A DNA stretch of 64,000 bases from a virus. Shown piece after piece: positions 60,183 through 64,000 of the stretch. Within the stretch, counting starts at the first letter, position 1, and every line of letters starts with the position of its first letter. The position numbers were made by a program, and so were the translations under genes. The notes beneath the pieces were generated by a model that ran no database searches, was not told the origin of the DNA, and worked only from the letters and a program-made list of their open reading frames with translations. The stretch is from positions 16,253 through 80,252 of the IMG/VR virus record IMGVR_UViG_3300000956_000002; one strand, 5' to 3'.

Positions 60183-60575
60183 TTACTCGCCGCAGAAATA
60201 ATATGGCATTTCAATCAACCCTCCGGCGAACCAGCAATTGGACACTTTCACATCTTTTACCTTTGAGGGTATTAGGATTCCGCCGCTGTCTCCGACCGCA
60301 AACGCACATCCAGTGACTTCGCAGTGGCTATTTACAATTACGCTACTGGTCCGATTAAAAGTGCAGTCCTCCAGTTTACTACCTTCCTCCATGATGACGA
60401 GGCATGGCATTCGGAAGCGATGATTTCGAAGGGTTGTTCCTCCTTTAATGCGAATGGTGTACTTCGGTTGGAGGATTTCAATGATCTGCTCTGCTCGATT
60501 TTCAGCAGCAACATCGTCCCACCATGCCGCACGGATTGGAACTGCAATTAAAACAAACAATAGGATTGTTTTCAT
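60183..60575 (-). CDS. Exported short beta-helix protein
   Basis: 130 residues. Signal peptide MKTILLFVLIAVPIRAAWW, then strand repeats (CLVIMEEGSKLEDCTF, SVIVNSHCEVTGCAF, DVKVSNCWFAGG) that look like rungs of a small parallel beta-helix. Last gene of the integrase operon. Function unknown, extracellular or periplasmic. Confidence 0.6.
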   Translation of the reverse strand: MKTILLFVLIAVPIRAAWWDDVAAENRAEQIIEILQPKYTIRIKGGTTLRNHRFRMPCLVIMEEGSKLEDCTFNRTSSVIVNSHCEVTGCAFAVGDSGGILIPSKVKDVKVSNCWFAGGLIEMPYYFCGE

Positions 60576-60964
60576 TTGTTCGGCGTAACATCAATCGGAG
60601 CCGTGGGTGCCGCGGTCGCAAAAGCCTTTCGCGCGCGCTTCGTTCCATCGCCGGAATTGCTGGCTGGAATAGTGCCCAAAACTTTGAACAGCGACGCCTC
60701 GGATTTGATGATATTCGCGTAGGCATTGGCCACCGCTGGCAATCGTTCTGGATCGGTGCCGTCATCTTTCACGATCGCCTCGTGCAATTTGCGCTTCACC
60801 GCCGGCAAACTTTCCATCGTGAACGCCACTGACCCGCTGGCGATGCGCGACAGGCCAATCTTCTCCGCCTCGACGCCCACTTGTTCGAGGACCTTCAGGC
60901 TTTCACGGCTGACGGCGATCAGGCCCAGGCTTGCTTCGGATTCTGTGGATGCTGGTTTGCTCAT
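60572..60964 (-). CDS. 130-residue helical protein, unknown
   Basis: ATG 60964 overlaps the stop of the preceding 35-residue gene, and its own stop overlaps the next start. Ala/Glu/Ser-rich helices (LKVLEQVGVEAEKIGLSRIA), polar C-terminus. Unknown. Confidence 0.6.
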   Translation of the reverse strand: MSKPASTESEASLGLIAVSRESLKVLEQVGVEAEKIGLSRIASGSVAFTMESLPAVKRKLHEAIVKDDGTDPERLPAVANAYANIIKSEASLFKVLGTIPASNSGDGTKRARKAFATAAPTAPIDVTPNK

Positions 60965-61068
60965 TCCAAAACAATACTTAGGGTCCAAACTAAGGTCGTT
61001 AAGAATGCCCCGACAATAAATCCAAGTCGGAACCCAATCCATAAAATATCATCGCTTGTTTGTTGCAT
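60961..61068 (-). CDS. 35-residue single-span membrane protein
   Basis: Read from the bases: a strong ribosome site (GAGGAATT) precedes ATG 61068 and the stop overlaps ATG 60964. Starts MQQTSDDILWIGFRLGFIVG and continues as one membrane helix. Signals for expression are better than for most genes here. Confidence 0.65.
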   Translation of the reverse strand: MQQTSDDILWIGFRLGFIVGAFLTTLVWTLSIVLE

Positions 61069-61309
61069 AATTCCTCTTCGGTCGCTTCGGTCTAATCCGG
61101 TCGCTGTTCAAATTGAGCGGCCACCCGCTTTGTGTGCCCGACGTAACTGAGTAAAGCCAACAGTTCTCATCCATGTTCGCTTTGACCGGCATATAGCAGC
61201 CGCAGCCACTTCTCTCCATCTTAGTCTTTCCTGGCGCCATCCACATCGTCCCGTTGCCGCACGTCTTGCGCTTCGGGTCGTATATTCGACAGCGCATGCA
61301 GGCCCGCAT
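61049..61309 (-). CDS. Cys-rich small protein (86 aa)
   Basis: From ATG 61309: ACMRCRIYDPKRKTCGNG, CGCYMPVKANMDENCW, then a basic tail. Seven Cys suggest a zinc or redox site. It overlaps the 3' end of the upstream gene by 89 bases in another frame. Confidence 0.5.
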   Translation of the reverse strand: MRACMRCRIYDPKRKTCGNGTMWMAPGKTKMERSGCGCYMPVKANMDENCWLYSVTSGTQSGWPLNLNSDRIRPKRPKRNYATNKR

Positions 61310-62258
61310 CCTCTTGGACCAACGCGGATCCCTCGTATCCCTTGAGTGCTGCGCCAGTGACAAAAGGAGTTTGATACCACGACGTGCCAAATCGAGTGGG
61401 TTGGAAGCCCTTTGGAGGGTAGCGACAACTACTGCCATCAGGAAAGATTGCATACGGGTAATTCGTTTCCTTGCAATAGGCGACAAGATTTTCATGGAGA
61501 CGGTCGATGATGGTTTCTTTGATGACCTGGCAGATTTGTCCGAGGTAATTATTTTTCCAACGATGGTTTGTTTTTCGCGCGCGCTCGATCTTCTCGGCCG
61601 CAGCGTGGAAGGATTTGTTCGGCGTGAACTCCACTGACCATCGCATGGTGTCCGAATCCTTATCGTAGGCCGTGATCATCTCCGGATTTTGCGTGATGGT
61701 CCGACGGAGAAAATCGTAATGCTCTTTGCTGTAATGGTCTTGCCACTCTGCATTTTTGAAAATACGCCCGATCATGGCGTTCTTCCAATTCGCGCGCACC
61801 GGGAAAGCATCGAGCCGCCCGAACGAGAACTTGAGCGAGCGTCCTTGCAGCAGCCATTGCAGGATGAACTTCTCGAACGATGCCCAGACTGGAATGGCCG
61901 CCGCGGGATTGCGCAAGATCGTTGGCACGTACTCCTGCTTGCAATAGGCGTGAACGAAATCAGCATCGGCTGACATGCCGGGTTCTGGCGTTGACCAGCG
62001 CACTAAACGTTCCGGGTCTGTGCCATCCGCAGCTTTTGTCGCGATGGCTTCCAAGCTGAGTTTTGGAATCCACCATCGCCCTTCGCCTGTATGCGTGCAT
62101 GCGCCGAGAAGTTTCTTAGCGACGGCTCCGCGCTGAATCTTCAGCATCGGAATCTCGGCAAACGTCACCTCCGCATTGGCCACGTTCAACCACGTCACGC
62201 GGATTGGCATGCGCCAGCCCGCGGCGAGGTCGATTAGTTCGTAGAGGTCGCCACTCAT
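61221..62258 (-). CDS. 345-residue protein, unknown
   Basis: Contains VRVTWLNVANAEVTFAEIPM, LQWLLQGRSLKFSFGRLDAF and a Lys/Trp-rich helical C-terminal half. Overall shape of a virion or structural accessory protein, no catalytic motif recognised. ATGA overlap with the gene upstream. Confidence 0.55.
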   Translation of the reverse strand: MSGDLYELIDLAAGWRMPIRVTWLNVANAEVTFAEIPMLKIQRGAVAKKLLGACTHTGEGRWWIPKLSLEAIATKAADGTDPERLVRWSTPEPGMSADADFVHAYCKQEYVPTILRNPAAAIPVWASFEKFILQWLLQGRSLKFSFGRLDAFPVRANWKNAMIGRIFKNAEWQDHYSKEHYDFLRRTITQNPEMITAYDKDSDTMRWSVEFTPNKSFHAAAEKIERARKTNHRWKNNYLGQICQVIKETIIDRLHENLVAYCKETNYPYAIFPDGSSCRYPPKGFQPTRFGTSWYQTPFVTGAALKGYEGSALVQEDAGLHALSNIRPEAQDVRQRDDVDGARKD

Positions 62259-62452
62259 TTGTCGTCCACTATCTCTGTTCCGATGTTTTGGCCACGCTTA
62301 TTCAAGATTGTTCTAAGCCCGAACTCCACCCATATTCTCCCGTAAACTTTGCGGTTCTGCGCTGGGTAAGTGTCGTATTCAGTCGTTCCAAAATTAATAG
62401 CACTGATTACACAACTCCTCCCGTTTTCATCTGTGACTTTAAAGCCGATCAT
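62255..62452 (-). CDS. 65-residue beta-rich protein, unknown
   Basis: Strand-rich sequence (GFKVTDENGRSCVISAINFG), coupled by ATGA to the integrase stop and to the next gene. Unknown. Confidence 0.55.
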   Translation of the reverse strand: MIGFKVTDENGRSCVISAINFGTTEYDTYPAQNRKVYGRIWVEFGLRTILNKRGQNIGTEIVDDK

Positions 62453-63759
62453 GGTATCAAAACACCCGCCTTCTTCCCTTGTCCGCCCTTGGGTAATTCG
62501 ATTGGTGTGTTGCGGACTTTATCCGGCGTGAGCATTTCAAATTGTTCGCCCGTCTTGCGCCGCATGATGCCGCGATAGTGATCGTGCAGAATCTTCGGCG
62601 AGTTCCCGAGCATGCCAGCGACTTTCGTTTCGTTGTCGTCATATTTCCACATCAGGAACGACGCGCAGGTTTTACGAAGGATGTCTTGCTCCCATTTGAT
62701 GCCCGCGCGTTTGCAAAGCTTCTTGCGATGGCGCCGAATGCACTGGCGGACGGTGCGCATGGTTTTCTCGACTGCTTCGCCACGGCCCAGGCGGTCGCCT
62801 TTGGCTTCGCATTCGAAGATGTATTCGTATGGATATTTCGCAGTGGTATCGGCAGCCCCTTCAACTATTGGCTTCAACCACGCCATCAGTAACGGCTCGA
62901 TCTCAAAGCACCGACGCTGCCGCGTTTTACTCACGCCGTCCTCGATCACGATTTCACCGTCGTCCAAGTGAATGTCGCGCCACCGCAGCTTCTCCAACTC
63001 CTCCGGACGAATGCCGCCGAACAGCCCCAGCACAACGTAGGGCAGGAATTGTCGATCCGTCACACGACAAACCCAAAGCAGTTTCTCCGCTTGGTCCGGC
63101 GCGAGAATCACCGGCGTCTTGGCATCGACATACGGCATCTCGACGTGGTTCATCGGATTGGCCCCGGCTTCCAAATACGTGTTGTTCTTGCACGCCAGCG
63201 TGAACATAGCCTGCAATCGCGCGATCACCCCAAGCAGCGTTGAGCCCTGGGCTTGACCTTTGCCGCCCGGCCCTTTCTGGTTGGCGAGGAAATCCGTGAT
63301 CATGGCCGGCGTGACCTGATGGAGTGGCATCGAATCACGGCCGCGCGCAAATCGATCGAGAACAGATTTAAGGCTCGCGAGGTATCTCGGCCGCCGATTG
63401 CTCGTGGTCTTGGTCTGCATCGTGATCGTGATCATCTCGCGCAACGTGATCGTCCGATGTTTGGCTGCCCCACTGTTCGCCTTGTAGAACTCGGTGGCGC
63501 CACGGATCGTCGTGCCCAGATTGCGAAGCTCGGCTGCGCACACCATGATATCCACCTGCTCATAAGGTTTCAGCCGTGACCAAATGACACCGTGCTCTCT
63601 GTATTGGAATTTCGTCGATTCTTCAACAGACTCGGCCTCAGCCCTTGTCTTAAACCAAAGGCGCTCCCGCTTGCGCACGCCTCCCTTCGGCGGATGGTTG
63701 ATCACCAGTTCGAATCCAGGCTTCCCGCGGCGCTTTGTTTCGATGATATGGGATTTCAT
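62449..63759 (-). CDS. int: Tyrosine recombinase integrase
   Basis: 436 residues from ATG 63759 (a longer read to 63804 is less likely). N-terminal arm/core-binding parts (~1-190) precede the catalytic domain: FGGIRPEELEKLRWRDI (Arg box I), SKTRQRRCFEIE, DILRKTCASFLMW (box II, with Asp where HxxR normally has His), and GNSPKILHDHYRGI (His and nucleophile Tyr). Drives integration at the adjacent tRNA-Ala. It heads an operon in which every downstream gene down to 60183 is joined by overlaps, so cargo and integrase are transcribed together. Confidence 0.92.
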   Translation of the reverse strand: MKSHIIETKRRGKPGFELVINHPPKGGVRKRERLWFKTRAEAESVEESTKFQYREHGVIWSRLKPYEQVDIMVCAAELRNLGTTIRGATEFYKANSGAAKHRTITLREMITITMQTKTTSNRRPRYLASLKSVLDRFARGRDSMPLHQVTPAMITDFLANQKGPGGKGQAQGSTLLGVIARLQAMFTLACKNNTYLEAGANPMNHVEMPYVDAKTPVILAPDQAEKLLWVCRVTDRQFLPYVVLGLFGGIRPEELEKLRWRDIHLDDGEIVIEDGVSKTRQRRCFEIEPLLMAWLKPIVEGAADTTAKYPYEYIFECEAKGDRLGRGEAVEKTMRTVRQCIRRHRKKLCKRAGIKWEQDILRKTCASFLMWKYDDNETKVAGMLGNSPKILHDHYRGIMRRKTGEQFEMLTPDKVRNTPIELPKGGQGKKAGVLIP

Positions 63760-63820
63760 GGGGTATTTGTCCGTTGTGCTACCGTTTGCTACCACTTTTT
63801 TCAAGCAAAAAATTACTGAA

Positions 63821-63950
63821 TACGGAAATAAACGGAAACATTTGAAGTCGATAGCACAGCTTTGGGATGTGCGGCTCAGAGCGGAAACATTTGGCCCCGG
63901 CTACTTTTGAGTGGATTCGCCAATGAAATCGGGGTTTCCGTAATTTCTGA
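63821..63950. promoter_or_regulatory. Attachment flank with operator-like repeats
   Basis: Between integrase start and the tRNA end lie AATACGGAAATAAACGGAAAC (near 63818-63838) and CCGTAATTTCTGA (63938-63950), incomplete copies of the operator half-site. They may control int or serve as integrase arm sites. The crossover itself is expected in the tRNA 3' end just to the right. Confidence 0.4.
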
Positions 63951-63954
63951 AGGA

Positions 63955-64000
63955 TGGTGGAGCCGAGGGGATTCGAACCCCTGACCCCCACAATGCCATT
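63955..64000 (-). tRNA. tRNA-Ala(GGC), 3' part; putative attachment site
   Basis: The minus strand reads the right half of a tRNA: anticodon loop ATGGCAT with anticodon GGC, stem TGTGG, T arm AGGGG TTCGAAT CCCCT, acceptor CGGCTCC, A and encoded CCA at 63955-63957. The CAATGGCATTG context is typical of bacterial tRNA-Ala(GGC). The 5' half is beyond the window. The integrase reads away from it, so this is the host gene end used for integration and kept intact. Confidence 0.85.

Noticed and set aside
1-63900. Second copy of the tRNA-Ala 3' end as the left attachment site
   Set aside because: No match to the GATTCGAACCCCT block was found by eye inside the window, so the left end is presumed outside.
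63779-63991. Minus-strand frame covering the tRNA-Ala end
   Set aside because: Its start (GVRGSNPLGSTI) is the usual false translation of a tRNA 3' half.
1-64000. CRISPR arrays, insertion sequences or transposases
   Set aside because: No spaced direct repeats or transposase motifs were recognised on either strand.

Overview
The window reads as most of an integrated temperate tailed phage (podovirus-like) in a Verrucomicrobiota-type host. The right edge is a host tRNA-Ala(GGC) 3' end with a tyrosine integrase pointing away from it, the usual layout of an element inserted in a tRNA gene. No second copy of the tRNA 3' sequence was noticed, so the other attachment site should lie left of base 1, together with the terminase and most of the portal gene. 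The host guess rests mainly on a phage-borne secreted protein that ends in a VPDSG-CTERM-like sorting signal (11301-11837, minus), a signal known from Verrucomicrobiota and relatives.

Layout. 1-7770 (+): head module with the portal end, an accessory gene, a scaffold-like protein, the major capsid candidate, and an adaptor-like protein fused to a metallophosphoesterase. 7775-11837: three overlapping or adjacent genes with Sec signal peptides (beta-rich, arabinofuranosidase-like and beta-helix proteins) and the opposing VPDSG protein. 11988-18303 (+): a 1,355-residue tandem beta-helix tail protein, then a lysis or membrane cassette with holin-like proteins and a lipoprotein; no endolysin was recognised. 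18265-29745 (-): DNA metabolism, with HNH nucleases, DnaB helicase, an initiator-like protein, cytosine methylase, RusA-like protein, SSB, PD-(D/E)XK nuclease, SMC-like ATPase, a probable annealing protein and DUF2303. 29820-30483: divergent switch region with an RHH protein against an XRE repressor. 30583-37990 (+): HNH, an FtsK-gamma-like N-terminus fused to a large domain and overlapping a strange tRNA-Leu-like element, then a dense run of glycan genes (GT11-like, GT2, GT34-like, FkbM and class I methyltransferases) and an adenine methylase. 37984-48928 (-): three presumed ejection proteins, one of 2,658 residues. 49106-51445 (+): small unknown genes. 51442-60120 (-): tail nozzle, glycine-rich adhesin, VWA protein and two more glycosyltransferases. 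60183-63759 (-): small genes headed by the integrase.

Common control. A 13-bp palindrome with consensus CCGTAAWTTACGG lies just upstream of nearly every transcription unit, often in the spacer between a -35-like TTGNNN and a -10-like box. It also sits in the divergent repressor region. This looks like a genome-wide operator set under the XRE (or RHH) regulator, comparable in principle to the stoperators of mycobacteriophage L5. Two plus-strand promoters carrying this operator (46.0 and 49.0 kb) are followed by a shared 20-base box and then a long 10-bp-stem hairpin, suggesting a paralogous pair of small RNAs or leaders.

Several genes of 34-59 codons, most joined to neighbours by ATGA or similar overlaps, were read directly from the bases (19475-19654, 24003-24107, 28121-28237, 51630-51788, 51785-51955, 60961-61068). 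All functions are inferred from motif recognition without searches.
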